Of a DNA stretch of 64,000 nucleotides, positions 49,198-58,265 are shown piece after piece. The notes under the pieces were generated by a model that worked only from the letters and a program-made list of their open reading frames with translations, was not told where the DNA came from and made no database searches. Made by a program: the position numbers and the translations under genes. Position 1 is the stretch's first letter. Each line of letters opens with the position of its first letter. The DNA comes from Pseudodesulfovibrio sp. zrk46 (GTDB lineage Bacteria > Desulfobacterota > Desulfovibrionia > Desulfovibrionales > Desulfovibrionaceae): assembly GCF_012516435.1 (NCBI RefSeq), contig NZ_CP051216.1, positions 1,552,001-1,616,000 on the forward strand, in the 5' to 3' direction.

Positions 49198-49561
49198 TAA
49201 CCCCTCCCTGGGTTATTGAAGTCAGTGGGAAGGATCTCCCAATCCTCCCCTGTCTCTCCCCATCCCGTTGCGGCAGCCTCCGTCCGCGTCCCTGCAGACA
49301 GCTTCTCCCGCAACCCGGGATGCGTGCGAACACTGAGTCCATCACTCGGTGCATCCGTTCGCGGTTGAACTACTTATCGGACGGTTCGGCAGGAATAGTT
49401 AGGCCTAAAGTCGCTTTTTCCCGAAATAGTTTTATCTGCAATATCAGCGCGTTGATATTTTACGATGAGAGAGGGTGGAGGAAAAAAGGTGCAGATTTAT
49501 TGTGGAGCTAAAATACGTCATCCCCATGACAAGTCAGGGGAAAACGAGTTATAAGGCGTTC
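49198..49561. other. gene-free region between flgM and the glycosyltransferase
   Basis: 364 bases separating divergent genes. A GTG-initiated extension of the right-hand gene reaches back to 49475 but lacks a ribosome site. A small hairpin CACTGAGT-CCATC-ACTCGGTG lies near 49330-49350. The rest is A/T-richer toward the right gene. No promoter or repeat could be assigned. Confidence 0.4.
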
Positions 49562-51214
49562 ATGCCGGATATCCATCGCGTCTGCCTCATAGATACCAAC
49601 CCGCTCATCGCTGCTGCCTTTGAAGAGGCGGGGTGCGAGGTCCTTCGTATTTCAACAGGTCAGACCCGTTTCTTTAACCTGCCTCCTGTGCTGGAGGAAA
49701 ATGGTTTTGTGCCGGACATGCTCGTCCAGACCGAGACGCTGGCCAACCGGTCGCTGGTGGTCGGGCTGGATACGCTGGATTGCCCGACACTGTTCTGGGC
49801 CATGGACCCGCACCTGAACGCGTATTGGCACAGCGCATACGCCAACCTGTTCGATGTAACCTGTTCCACGCAGCGGAAGCTGTTGCCTCGTTTACGGGAG
49901 CAGGGTGCAGAGGACGTGCGCTGGTTGCCCATGTGCGGCCGTGAGCGCGGCTGGAAGGATATGGCGGACAGAGCGCACGACATTACATTTGTGGGGCGTG
50001 TCTCTGCTCATCGTCCGGCGCGTAAGTGGATGATTGAACTCCTTCGCTCCCATGGCGAGCAATATGACGTGGCGCTTGAGCACAGCCTGACCTATGGCGA
50101 CATGCTCAATTTGTATGAGGACTCCCGTCTCGTTCCCAATGAATCCATCTTTGGTGAAGTCAATTTCCGTTTGTTCGAAGGGGCGTCCTGCGGCTGCCTC
50201 GTGCTGAGCCAGAATCTGGGAGATGAACAGGAAGCACTGTTTGAGCCGGGGCGTGAGTTCGATACCTATTCCGACGTGGTGGAACTGGATGACAAACTGC
50301 GCAGGTATCTCAAGAATCCGCGGTTGATGCAGACCATGGGCAGGGCTGCCCGTGAGCGGGTGTTGGCCGACCATCTTCCGAAGAACCGGGCGCAGAGTAT
50401 GCTGGAGTTCGCGGCCGATGCGTCCCGTCGAAGGGCTACTGGCCCTGATGCCGAGAAGTGGCTCGCTCTGACCGCTGCCGCCATGTGGGAATCAGGGTTG
50501 TTGCCCATCCCCATGGGGGAACTGTTGGAGCGGCTCAAAAAGCTTGAGCAGGGGCCGGAAGTGGCTGCGGCGTTGCTGCAGGTGCAGACCCGCGCAGGCA
50601 TGGACAAGGTCATGAAGGATAACCTGACGACCATCCTTGCCGCCGACTACTATGCGGATTCTCCGGTTCTCAACATGGCGGGCTCCATGGCCTCACTGGC
50701 AGTGGAGCATTGGGACGGCGCCAAGGCATTCTGGTATCGCCACCTCAAGACCCTGTCGGGGCGCGATCCGCAACCGCCCACTGAACCGTGGCAACTGCTG
50801 ACGTTGTGGGCCAAGGACCTCAAGCGCCGGGATCAGATCATTCGGGCGGGCTTCCCCTATGACCCGAATGCCCATCTCCCCAAGGTGGCCACGGACTGCC
50901 TCATGCTTATTCTCAAGGATATGCCGGAACATCTGCCGACCCTCAGGCTGCTCGACACCATGCTTCGCCCTGTGGTGGGACTGGAGCAGGCCCGTGTGGG
51001 GTATCTGTCCATCCTCACCCTGCATGAGCGCAATGACTGGCGACTCGCCTTTGAGATTGCATTGGCCAACCTCAAGTCCTACCGCCTCAAGTCCGGAATG
51101 GAGGAACTGCACGTGGCCCGCGAGATCGCTCGCCAGCAGGGACAGGAAGCAATGTTCGCCAAGGCATTGGCTGCTCGAGATGAGAGCGGTCTGCTCGCTG
51201 CCCGATTGGGCTAG
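49562..51214 (+). CDS. CgeB-like glycosyltransferase with helical C-terminal region
   Basis: The 550-residue product begins DIHRVCLIDTNPLIAAAFEEAGC. It has the CgeB/Glyco_trans_1_2-type block with THFVGR-like FVGRVSAHRPARKWMIELL, LNLYEDSRLVPNESIFGEVNFRLFEGASCGCLVLS and LRRYLKNPRLMQTMGRAARERVL, the GT-B donor half. The C-terminal ~230 residues are helical and resemble TPR-like repeats (FWYRHLKTLSGRDP, LAFEIALANLKSYRLKSGM). In this phylum such proteins are often linked to flagellin or surface glycosylation; the neighbour flgM fits but does not prove that. Start 49562 has an AAGG site; 49526 and 49475 are longer alternatives. Confidence 0.82.
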   Translation: MPDIHRVCLIDTNPLIAAAFEEAGCEVLRISTGQTRFFNLPPVLEENGFVPDMLVQTETLANRSLVVGLDTLDCPTLFWAMDPHLNAYWHSAYANLFDVTCSTQRKLLPRLREQGAEDVRWLPMCGRERGWKDMADRAHDITFVGRVSAHRPARKWMIELLRSHGEQYDVALEHSLTYGDMLNLYEDSRLVPNESIFGEVNFRLFEGASCGCLVLSQNLGDEQEALFEPGREFDTYSDVVELDDKLRRYLKNPRLMQTMGRAARERVLADHLPKNRAQSMLEFAADASRRRATGPDAEKWLALTAAAMWESGLLPIPMGELLERLKKLEQGPEVAAALLQVQTRAGMDKVMKDNLTTILAADYYADSPVLNMAGSMASLAVEHWDGAKAFWYRHLKTLSGRDPQPPTEPWQLLTLWAKDLKRRDQIIRAGFPYDPNAHLPKVATDCLMLILKDMPEHLPTLRLLDTMLRPVVGLEQARVGYLSILTLHERNDWRLAFEIALANLKSYRLKSGMEELHVAREIARQQGQEAMFAKALAARDESGLLAARLG

Positions 51215-51230
51215 ACTTTTCTATATCCCA

Positions 51231-51278
51231 AAAAAAGCAACCCGGCTGACGTGTGATCGACAGCCGGGTTGCTTTTCT
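51231..51278. terminator. bidirectional terminator
   Basis: A 16-bp perfect stem, AAAAGCAACCCGGCTG with CAGCCGGGTTGCTTTT, with a 12-base loop, between convergent genes. Confidence 0.93.
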
Positions 51279-51292
51279 CCTTTGGGCAATGA

Positions 51293-52483
51293 TTAGAGCT
51301 TGGACTTGAGTACGATGTCCGTGATGGGACCGCGGGAACGATCGCCCTTGAGGACCATGTGGGCGTAGTTTTTGTAGCCCTTGAGCTTGCGCACGGTCCA
51401 GTTGAGACCGTTGTTCGCTTCGTTGAGGTAGGGGTTGTCCACCTGTCGGGTGTCGCCGAGGCAAATGCACTTGACGCCTTCGCCCATGCGGGTGAGCAGG
51501 GCGCGGGTCTCGCCGCGTGACAGGTTCTGCATCTCGTCTACAATAACCACGGCATTTTCGATATTCATGCCGCGGATGAAGGCCACGGGCTGGACTTCGA
51601 ACCTTTTGGGGTTGAGCTTGAGGTTGTCGCTTTCCGGGTCTGCCCAGATGCGGTTGCAGGGGCGGATGTCGTGCAGCTTGATGAGCAGGTCCTGAATGTA
51701 CTTGACGTACGGCAGCATCTTTTCCTCGATGTCGCCGGGCAGGTAGCCCATCTTGGCGCCGATCTCCACCACCGGCTTGACCAGATAGATCTTGCGGTAG
51801 GGGTTGTCCTTGCGCTCCAGCATGAGATAGAGGGCCGCGGCCAATGACAGGAAGGTCTTGCCGTAGCCTGCCTCGGACTGGATGGACACCAGATCGATAC
51901 CCTCCTGCAGCATGAGCTCCAGGGCAAGGTTCTGGTATATGCTTCTCGGCTTCACCCCCCATATCTCATGGGAGTAGCCGATGGCTTTGGGGCCTTCCGG
52001 ACCAAAGAAGACCGGAGTGCCCGATTCCCAGCGGAAGCAGTTGTGAACAAGGTCGTCTTCATCATCCACGAATCCCGTGTAGCGCTGCGATTCTGACCGG
52101 AACGGGTCGGAGTCGCGATATTCCTCACTGGGAATGCCGAAGCACTTGGCCTTGATCTGCAGGATGCGGTCATTGGTGATGAGCACCGCGTCTTCGTGGC
52201 CGAAGTGAAGGGTTTCCTTGAGGATGCGATCGTCCATGACCGGATCGGTCAGGGTCTCCGCATAGTTGGGTGGGAAGATGTGGACGTCTTCGTCGTTGAG
52301 GATGGCGCGAACGGCCTGAGAGACGATGTGGCCGATGCGCGGGTCTTTTTTCAGTCCGTCCAGTTCGGTCAGGACTGTGTAAGGAATGTAGATCTGGTTT
52401 TCCACCCCGTTTCTCAGGGCGGTGATGCATTTCGGGTTTTCAATAAGGACGTTGGTATCGAGGACAAAGTGCTTTTGGGCCAT
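51293..52483 (-). CDS. PIN-domain PhoH-family ATPase
   Basis: The 396-residue product joins an N-terminal PIN ribonuclease domain (KHFVLDTNVLIENP, ~1-140, acidic residues retained) to a C-terminal PhoH ATPase (Walker A SEAGYGKT at ~203-210, Walker B VVIVDEMQN, then GDTRQVD). This architecture is PhoH2-like, an ATP-driven RNA helicase/ribonuclease. In some bacteria PhoH2 is part of toxin-antitoxin pairs, but no antitoxin gene is seen here, so a role in RNA turnover is more likely. Start 52483 has a GGGGGA site; longer readings to 52615 lack one. Confidence 0.93.
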   Translation of the reverse strand: MAQKHFVLDTNVLIENPKCITALRNGVENQIYIPYTVLTELDGLKKDPRIGHIVSQAVRAILNDEDVHIFPPNYAETLTDPVMDDRILKETLHFGHEDAVLITNDRILQIKAKCFGIPSEEYRDSDPFRSESQRYTGFVDDEDDLVHNCFRWESGTPVFFGPEGPKAIGYSHEIWGVKPRSIYQNLALELMLQEGIDLVSIQSEAGYGKTFLSLAAALYLMLERKDNPYRKIYLVKPVVEIGAKMGYLPGDIEEKMLPYVKYIQDLLIKLHDIRPCNRIWADPESDNLKLNPKRFEVQPVAFIRGMNIENAVVIVDEMQNLSRGETRALLTRMGEGVKCICLGDTRQVDNPYLNEANNGLNWTVRKLKGYKNYAHMVLKGDRSRGPITDIVLKSKL

Positions 52484-52815
52484 AATCCCCCGTCCGGGTG
52501 TTGAAGTTGATTGCCTGGCATCTCCGATATTCAGCCTTGCGGCGGGAATCAGCGAATCAATCTCATTGGCACCTCCATGCAGGTTCCGGGCTTTTTCAAC
52601 CCTTAATAGAACCATGAACAGTTTTCACGAAAAAGTCTAGATGTGATCTTGCCCCACGGCCGTATTGGCGTCATGTCAGCCAGGTGACGAAGTCGGGCGA
52701 TCGTGAAATCGAGGAAACGGGCATACGTCAATTGCTATTATAACCTGCTTTACGCAGAAGGCCGGGGTGGTGTATTCTTGAGTTTCAAAAGTGCCATTCA
52801 CTAGGGGAGAGTTAC
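52484..52815. other. gene-free divergent leader between phoH-like and PilZ genes
   Basis: 332 bases with the 5' regions of two divergent genes. An AT-richer patch (near 52735-52745, GCTATTATAACC) may hold the PilZ-gene -10 region. I see no repeat, riboswitch fold or clear operator. Confidence 0.4.
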
Positions 52816-53463
52816 ATGGCTGAGACTGTTCAAGGCATCATCTTCGTTCTGACCGATACACCCGCCATATATGGTTCCGAGATGGATCGCGGCGGCGTGC
52901 CGCCCGTATTCGTGCGCGATATCGATACACTTATCACCCGTCTGGCCGACGTCACCGTGGCCGGCATGGTGCTCGAAATTTCCAAGGTCATGAAGGCCGA
53001 GCGGAAAGACCGTGACCGGCTGTTCAGCTACTCCGGCACATTCCCTGTGCTGCGGACCAAGATAAACGCCCGTCACGGATACCCGATTTTTCTTGATTCC
53101 AAGGATAGCTTTTTCGCCAACCTTGAGGCCGTTGAAGGCAAACGAAGGCGTAGCCATGAACGCAAAAAGGTGACGCTGAGTTGCTCATTTTCCAGCGAAG
53201 ACGATCCCAGTATGGCTCAGCCCATGGAAGCCACCATTCGGGATATCTCTTCTGGTGGGTGCTTCATCAGTACCGATCAGTTGCCCGACGGACAGCCCTT
53301 TCTTCATGTGTGCATCCCTGAGCTGGGCTGCAACCGTCCCATTTTTTCCAGTGTTCGCTGGACGCGCTGTGAAGGGGACGACAAAAAGCACTGTGGCATG
53401 GGTGTCTTTTTCATCGACATCGGTGATGAACAGGTCAAGGCCATCGAGGAATATCAGCCGTAA
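52816..53463 (+). CDS. PilZ-domain c-di-GMP receptor protein
   Basis: A 215-residue cytoplasmic protein with a C-terminal PilZ domain (~108-215). The c-di-GMP contacts are KRRRSHERKK (RxxxR type) and the DISSGGCFIST motif (D/NxSxxG). The N-terminal ~105 residues (GIIFVLTDTPAIYGSEMD, VFVRDIDTLITRL) are of unknown fold and could be the output part. It may respond to c-di-GMP made by the cyclase at 40.7 kb. A GGGGAGAG ribosome site precedes the ATG. Confidence 0.92.
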   Translation: MAETVQGIIFVLTDTPAIYGSEMDRGGVPPVFVRDIDTLITRLADVTVAGMVLEISKVMKAERKDRDRLFSYSGTFPVLRTKINARHGYPIFLDSKDSFFANLEAVEGKRRRSHERKKVTLSCSFSSEDDPSMAQPMEATIRDISSGGCFISTDQLPDGQPFLHVCIPELGCNRPIFSSVRWTRCEGDDKKHCGMGVFFIDIGDEQVKAIEEYQP

Positions 53464-53586
53464 CCCTGTCGCGTCATAGTTGGCGCCATTCCTGCGAAAA
53501 CGTTACGCATCTCCTGTTGTTCCCACGCGTTAGATGGGGTAGGGTGCTGTTGTTTGATGTTTCAACAGCTCCAAGGAGATGGAAAC

Positions 53587-54723
53587 TTGTTTTCCTTACG
53601 CACCATTATCCCGATCATAGCGGGACTTCTCATATTGTCCTGGACAGCCGTGGCTCCGGCCGCTTCCGAAGGCTTTTCCACCGGCTCCGGCCCCAAGATG
53701 TTCCAGCCCATGGAAACCTCTGCGTTTCCATCCCTTGAGTCGGCCATCCGAATCAAGGGGCCGATCACCTTTTGCGGCGAGTTCGTGCCTATTCATCTGC
53801 CCGAGGTGCGCGAGCGATTGGAAAAGGAATTGTTGCTCATGCTGTGGGACCGGGCACAGATCATTCTGTGGCTCAAACGGACTGGACGTTACTTCCCCTA
53901 CATTCAGACTGCTCTCGACGCAGCGCGTATGCCGTCGGACCTGAAATACGTGGCGGTCATCGAATCCGCCCTCAAACCGCATGCCGGGTCCAGCAAAGGG
54001 GCGCGCGGTGTCTGGCAGTTCATCCCCGCTACCGGGCGCAAGTACGGGCTGACCGTAAACCGCTATATCGACGAGCGCCGCAACTTCCGTCTGGCCACCA
54101 AGGCTGCGCTGCAATACTTGAAAGACCTCAAGGAACAGTTTGGTTCATGGACGCTGGCCTGCGCTGGCTACAACATGGGTGAGTCCGGTCTGGAGAAGCG
54201 CATCAAGCATCAGGAAGTCAAGGATTACTACCGTCTGGACCTGCCCAACGAGACAGAGCGGTATGTGCTGCGCGCCATTGCGGCCAAGCTCATTCTGGCA
54301 GATCCCGCCCGTTACGGGTTCGATATGCAGCCCGGTGACTACTATCGGCCGCGCAAGTATGACCGGGTACGACTCAAGCACAAGTACAGTGCCCCCATCG
54401 TCATCGTGGCCAAGGCCGCAGGCACCTACTACAAGACCATCAAGGACATGAATCCGCAGTTCCTGAATCATGTCATCCCCGGTGGTGAGAACACGGTCTT
54501 CCTGCCCGAAGGAGCGGCAAAGGGGTTTGCCAAACGCTACCAGCCGCTCATCGAAAAGTACCGGAAACAGTTCAAGGGCAGGACCTACACGGTTCGTCGC
54601 GGCGACACGCTGACCCGTATTGCCCAGAAAAACAAGATTCCGCTCTGGAAGCTGCTCAAGCTGAACAACCTGAGCCGTAACAGCGTGATCAAACCGGGCC
54701 AGAAGCTGGTTATCATGAAGTAA
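53587..54723 (+). CDS. membrane-bound lytic transglycosylase, MltD-like, with LysM
   Basis: The 378-residue product has a signal peptide (FSLRTIIPIIAGLLILSW), an SLT domain with the catalytic Glu in AVIESALKPHAGSSKGARGVWQFIPATG and the ACAGYNMGES segment, and a C-terminal LysM (YTVRRGDTLTRIAQKNKIPLWKLLKLNNL). A weaker LysM-like stretch (IVIVAKAAGTYYKTIKDMN) precedes it. MltD cleaves the glycan strand of peptidoglycan with formation of 1,6-anhydroMurNAc, in the periplasm. I chose the TTG at 53587 because AAGGAG lies 8 bases before it and the signal peptide starts there; the ATG at 53557 has no such site. Confidence 0.9.
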   Translation: MFSLRTIIPIIAGLLILSWTAVAPAASEGFSTGSGPKMFQPMETSAFPSLESAIRIKGPITFCGEFVPIHLPEVRERLEKELLLMLWDRAQIILWLKRTGRYFPYIQTALDAARMPSDLKYVAVIESALKPHAGSSKGARGVWQFIPATGRKYGLTVNRYIDERRNFRLATKAALQYLKDLKEQFGSWTLACAGYNMGESGLEKRIKHQEVKDYYRLDLPNETERYVLRAIAAKLILADPARYGFDMQPGDYYRPRKYDRVRLKHKYSAPIVIVAKAAGTYYKTIKDMNPQFLNHVIPGGENTVFLPEGAAKGFAKRYQPLIEKYRKQFKGRTYTVRRGDTLTRIAQKNKIPLWKLLKLNNLSRNSVIKPGQKLVIMK

Positions 54724-54923
54724 GAAAGGCGGATAAGGGCCAAGGTTGTTGTCGATTCCCTTGATATGTTCATAGGGCCGAAAGCTCTTGGCAGGCCCTG
54801 ATCAAAATTGTTGGTGGCTTTCCACACAGTTATAATTGCTACTTCTTTACTTTGGTTGCAGAGATAACGTAGGGCCTTGTCTCTGAATATAAACCCTCCT
54901 GTTGCGTGAGGTTAAGAGTAGTA

Positions 54924-55310
54924 ATGCCGATACGGTACGACGCGGAAAAAGTGGAAGACTACCTGCTCGTTTCTTCGAGCGGTTCACCCGCGTCCGCTGA
55001 AGAGATGTTCGCCTATATTCAGCAAGTCTATGCCGAAGTCCTTGAGAGAGGGCTCGAAAAGTTCCTTGTTGATGAAACCCGCGTGTCTGTTCATCTTGAT
55101 TTTCATAAGGCCGCAGTCGCTTCCCAGCCTGTTCGCAACTCAGCAGCAGACCGCAAGCGAGTCCGTGTGGCCGTTGTCTGTGCCCCGCACAGTATGCAGC
55201 TCTACCGTCATTTGCAGGAGCTGGCCAATTCCACGGGGCTCTTCAACTCCAGAGTCTTTGACGACATCGAAGCCGCCAAGCTGTGGCTGACCTATACTCC
55301 TTCCCGGTAG
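54924..55310 (+). CDS. SpoIIAA/STAS-like small protein
   Basis: A 128-residue soluble alpha/beta protein (IRYDAEKVEDYLLVSSSGSPASAEEMFAYIQQVYAEV, KFLVDETRV, RVAVVCAPHSMQLYRHLQELANSTGL, VFDDIEAAKLWL). The strand-helix order and terminal EAAxxWL motif are those of STAS/SpoIIAA-like proteins, which act as anti-anti-sigma-type or lipid-binding regulators. A clear phospho-Ser site is not evident. The ATG at 54924 follows AAGAG; a GTG at 54906 is an alternative. Confidence 0.72.
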   Translation: MPIRYDAEKVEDYLLVSSSGSPASAEEMFAYIQQVYAEVLERGLEKFLVDETRVSVHLDFHKAAVASQPVRNSAADRKRVRVAVVCAPHSMQLYRHLQELANSTGLFNSRVFDDIEAAKLWLTYTPSR

Positions 55311-55361
55311 TTTGCGTATTCACCTGTAATCAGGCCTTATATTTTTTTCATTGCCCAAAAG

Positions 55362-55397
55362 AAAGGACATTACTCCTGAGTGAGTAATGTCCTTTTT
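55362..55397. terminator. bidirectional terminator
   Basis: A 14-bp perfect stem, AAAGGACATTACTC with GAGTAATGTCCTTT, six-base loop, between convergent genes. Confidence 0.92.
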
Positions 55398-55424
55398 CAG
55401 TTATGTCGTCGCGAAACTACAAGA

Positions 55425-55568
55425 CTAGTGCTCGCCATACCAGAGGAGCAGGAAGAAGACGGCGACTACTGCGCCCATTTTCAGTCCCACCATGAGCTGT
55501 TCTTTGAAAGAGCGTTCCCTGGGGGTGTAATCGATTTCCGCTGCGGACGTGGCTTTGTCCATACGCAT
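55425..55568 (-). CDS. 47-residue single-span membrane protein
   Basis: A small protein (RMDKATSAAEIDYTPRERSF, then KEQLMVGLKMGAVVAVFFLLLWYGEH) with one C-terminal membrane helix and a charged N-terminus. A GGAGAA ribosome site 6 bases before the ATG and a terminator after it support a real gene. It recalls small subunits or assembly partners of membrane complexes, but no family is recognised. Confidence 0.6.
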   Translation of the reverse strand: MRMDKATSAAEIDYTPRERSFKEQLMVGLKMGAVVAVFFLLLWYGEH

Positions 55569-55640
55569 AGATATTCTCCGTTGTACGAATGTTAGAATCT
55601 GGCCGTTGGCTGGATGCCCCGGCAACAAGAGTAGGAAGTG

Positions 55641-56006
55641 CTAACTGATCGTAGAAGACGGAGGGGCCCGAATGGGTGTGGCCTTGGGCGGCGTCTGCGG
55701 GACAAGGTGCTGAACTGTTCCGCAGGGAAAGGACGCGGTGAGCGCGGTGAAGTCAATGGAGACCTTGCCGGAAGCCAACGCAAAAGAGGATTCTTCGTCG
55801 AGGTGTGTGAAGCTGGGCTGTTGCGTAGGCTCGGTGGATTCAAATGCCGTCTCGAGAATCCCCGAAGCGAATTGGGCCGATGGCGCGCAGTGGTCTGGTG
55901 AGTTGCTGTCAAACAGCGCAGAGCCTGCCATGAACGGCAGGAGATAGAGCATCAGCAGCAGGGAGACTGCTCGCGACGATATCTTACATACTCTGTTATT
56001 TAACAT
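55641..56006 (-). CDS. small exported protein, unknown
   Basis: A 121-residue product with a probable signal peptide (AVSLLLMLYLLPFMAGSA) and a polar, Ser/Thr/Pro-rich mature part without conserved motifs I know. It lies 72 bases upstream of the 47-residue membrane protein on the same strand. No convincing ribosome site is visible, so the gene call is tentative. Confidence 0.45.
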   Translation of the reverse strand: MLNNRVCKISSRAVSLLLMLYLLPFMAGSALFDSNSPDHCAPSAQFASGILETAFESTEPTQQPSFTHLDEESSFALASGKVSIDFTALTASFPCGTVQHLVPQTPPKATPIRAPPSSTIS

Positions 56007-56137
56007 GTTACGCAGGGGTTGGCTGTTTCGTTTTCAAGTCCAGACAAGTACGATGCAAGGATGACGCGTCGAGCTTGGCCGTGTGTGAAAGTACGCCCTC
56101 AATGCCGTTTGTCAATGGCTCCGTTTCAGCCATCAAA

Positions 56138-56170
56138 AAAAGGCCTCCGACGAATCGCCGGAGGCCTTTC
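56138..56170 (-). terminator. terminator of htpG
   Basis: On the minus strand AAAGGCCTCCG pairs with CGGAGGCCTTT around a 9-base loop, followed by a seven-T run. Confidence 0.92.
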
Positions 56171-56191
56171 CTGTTTGTGTTGTGCTCAGAA

Positions 56192-58081
56192 CTACTTCTT
56201 GGTGTCCACGTACCAGCCGCTGGACTTGGTCAGCAGCTCCTGCACGCGGCCCACGAGAGCGTGGGGATCGGTGAGGTAGCCTTCCAGCAGCAGGGCGGAC
56301 TCGAACAGCTGGTTGGCAGCCTGATCGATGAACGGGTCGTTCTCGTCCTGTTCGAAGATGGTGAGCATGTTACGCACCAGAACGTGGTCCGGGTTGATCT
56401 CCAATACCTTCTTGGGAATGGAGTTGTCCTTGGAGACCACACGCATGATCTTGTCCATGGAGGAGGTCACGTTGCCGTCCGGGTTGGACAGGCAGACAGG
56501 GGAGTTGGAGAGACGCTGGGATGCCTTGACCTCGGTCACGGCGTCGCCCAGCACGTCCTTGATGCGGGTGATCAACTTGTCCAGGGTGGACTGCTGGTCA
56601 TCGGACAGGGCTTCCGGCTTCTCTTCCTCTACCAGAGATTCGAACTTGTCGAGCTTCTCCATGTCCGCATGCTCGGCAGCGGTCAGGGTGTAGCCTTCGT
56701 AGTCGCGTACGGCGTCCATGACGAACTCGTCGATGGGCTCGTAGAGGTAGAGGACCTCGATACCCTTGTTGCGGAACACCTCGAGGTGTGGGGACAGGCC
56801 GAGAGCCTCGCGGGACGGGCCGTAGGCGTAGTAGATTTCCTTTTGGTCTTCCTTGGCACGGGAGATGTAGTCCGCGAAGGAGGTCAGGCCCTTGGCGTCT
56901 TCGGACTCGGAGGAGTTGAAGCGCACGAGGTTGGCGAACTTCTCCTTGTTGAAGAAGTCCATGTATCCGGCCTTGAACAGATTGCCGTGGGCGTGCCAGA
57001 ACTCGTCGTAACGCTCAGCATTGTCCTTGGCCATCTTGTCGAGGTGGTTGAGGACCTGCTTGACCAGCGTGGAGCTGATCTTGCGCATGAGCACGTTGTC
57101 CTGCAGGGTCTCGCGGGAAATGTTCAGGGGCAGGTCTTCGGTGTCTACCACACCCTTGACGAAGCCGAGGTACTCGGGGAGCAGGTCCTTGTTCTGCTTC
57201 TCGATGAGCACGCGGCGGACGTACAGGTCGATGCCGCGGTTGTCGCGGTTCATGCCGAACGGATCTTCATCGCTCTTGGGGATGAACATGAGAGCGTTGA
57301 ACTGTACCGGCGCATCCACGGAGGTGTGCAGGGTGTCGAACGGGTCCTCGGAGTCGTAGGTCAGAAACTTGTAGAATTCGGCGTACTGCTCGTCCTTGAT
57401 CTGGAACTTGGGCTCGCGCCACAGGGCAGTGACGGTGTTGACCTTCTCCTCGCCCACGTAGATGGGGAAGTTGATGAAGTTGGAGTGCTTGTTGATGATG
57501 GTTTTGAGGGCGGCGTTGTTGGCGAAGCGGGGCTTCTCGTCTTCCAGCAGCTTGACCTCGATCTTGGTGCCGCGGGGCAGGTCTTCGTCCAGTTCCTGCA
57601 GCTTGTAGTCGGTCTTGCCGTCAGAGGTCCAGGTGATGGCCTTGCTGCCTTCCTCCATGGAGCGGGTGGTGACGGTCACTTCCTCGGCAACCATGTATAC
57701 GGAGTAGAAGCCGACGCCGAAGCGGCCGATGAGGGAGTCGAGGGATTCCTTGCCCTCGGCAGCCATGCGGGTCAGCTCGGCAGTGCCGGAGTGGGCGATG
57801 GTACCGATGTTCTTCATCAGCTCATCGCGGGTCATGCCGACACCGGTGTCGGTGATGGTCACGGTGCCGGCGTCTTTGTCGGCTTCAACGCGGATCTCGG
57901 GGGTGACATTGTCCTCAGTACCGTCGCTGGTGGCTTTGAAGCGGGCCTTTTCCAGCGCGTCAGATGCGTTGGACACCAATTCGCGCAGGAAGATTTCCTT
58001 GTTGGTGTACAGGGAGTGGACCAGGATATCGAGAAGCTGGCTGACTTCAGCCTTGAACTTGTGGGTGGTTTTCTTGCCCAT
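56192..58081 (-). CDS. htpG: Hsp90-family molecular chaperone HtpG
   Basis: HtpG is the cytosolic bacterial Hsp90, an ATP-driven dimeric chaperone. The 629-residue product has the GHKL ATP site: REIFLRELVSNASDA with the catalytic Glu, ITDTGVGMTRDEL, GTIAHSGT and FGVGFYSVYMVA. The middle-domain catalytic Arg segment LPLNISRETLQ and the C-terminal dimerisation part follow; length is typical. The ATG at 58081 follows GGAGG at good spacing; the extension to 58120 has no support. Upstream I see no CIRCE or clear sigma-32 site, only a 9-bp inverted repeat. Confidence 0.97.
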   Translation of the reverse strand: MGKKTTHKFKAEVSQLLDILVHSLYTNKEIFLRELVSNASDALEKARFKATSDGTEDNVTPEIRVEADKDAGTVTITDTGVGMTRDELMKNIGTIAHSGTAELTRMAAEGKESLDSLIGRFGVGFYSVYMVAEEVTVTTRSMEEGSKAITWTSDGKTDYKLQELDEDLPRGTKIEVKLLEDEKPRFANNAALKTIINKHSNFINFPIYVGEEKVNTVTALWREPKFQIKDEQYAEFYKFLTYDSEDPFDTLHTSVDAPVQFNALMFIPKSDEDPFGMNRDNRGIDLYVRRVLIEKQNKDLLPEYLGFVKGVVDTEDLPLNISRETLQDNVLMRKISSTLVKQVLNHLDKMAKDNAERYDEFWHAHGNLFKAGYMDFFNKEKFANLVRFNSSESEDAKGLTSFADYISRAKEDQKEIYYAYGPSREALGLSPHLEVFRNKGIEVLYLYEPIDEFVMDAVRDYEGYTLTAAEHADMEKLDKFESLVEEEKPEALSDDQQSTLDKLITRIKDVLGDAVTEVKASQRLSNSPVCLSNPDGNVTSSMDKIMRVVSKDNSIPKKVLEINPDHVLVRNMLTIFEQDENDPFIDQAANQLFESALLLEGYLTDPHALVGRVQELLTKSSGWYVDTKK

Positions 58082-58177
58082 TGTGTTGAACCTCCGTGGC
58101 GGCATGGCCCCATGCGGCAAAGCGTGGAGCAGGCCGCACTGCTGTTTTCAGTACGTAAAAAAAGTCCTACTATGACA

Positions 58178-58211
58178 CCTGCGGACCGCACCCGGCTGGG
58201 CATGGTCCGCA
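58178..58211. promoter_or_regulatory. 9-bp inverted repeat between merR-like and htpG genes
   Basis: CTGCGGACC (58178-58186) and GGTCCGCAG (58203-58211) are separated by 16 bases. On the minus strand seven T occur about 15 bases beyond it, so it may be a weak terminator of the regulator gene or a control site for htpG. Confidence 0.35.
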
Positions 58212-58265
58212 GAATATATGATTGAGAGTGTGTGTAGGGGGAATCAGACCCCGTGGACACGGAGT

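Noticed and set aside
49475-49561. An N-terminal extension of the CgeB-like protein from GTG 49475
   Set aside because: It has no ribosome site and is hydrophilic random-looking sequence; the ATG at 49562 has AAGG before it and begins the conserved fold.
58178-58211. A CIRCE element or sigma-32 promoter for htpG
   Set aside because: The inverted repeat does not match CIRCE (TTAGCACTC/GAGTGCTAA) and no CTTGAA/CCCCAT pair is present.
56075-58225. A 716-residue plus-strand open frame
   Set aside because: It is the antisense reading of htpG, whose protein is a clear full-length Hsp90.
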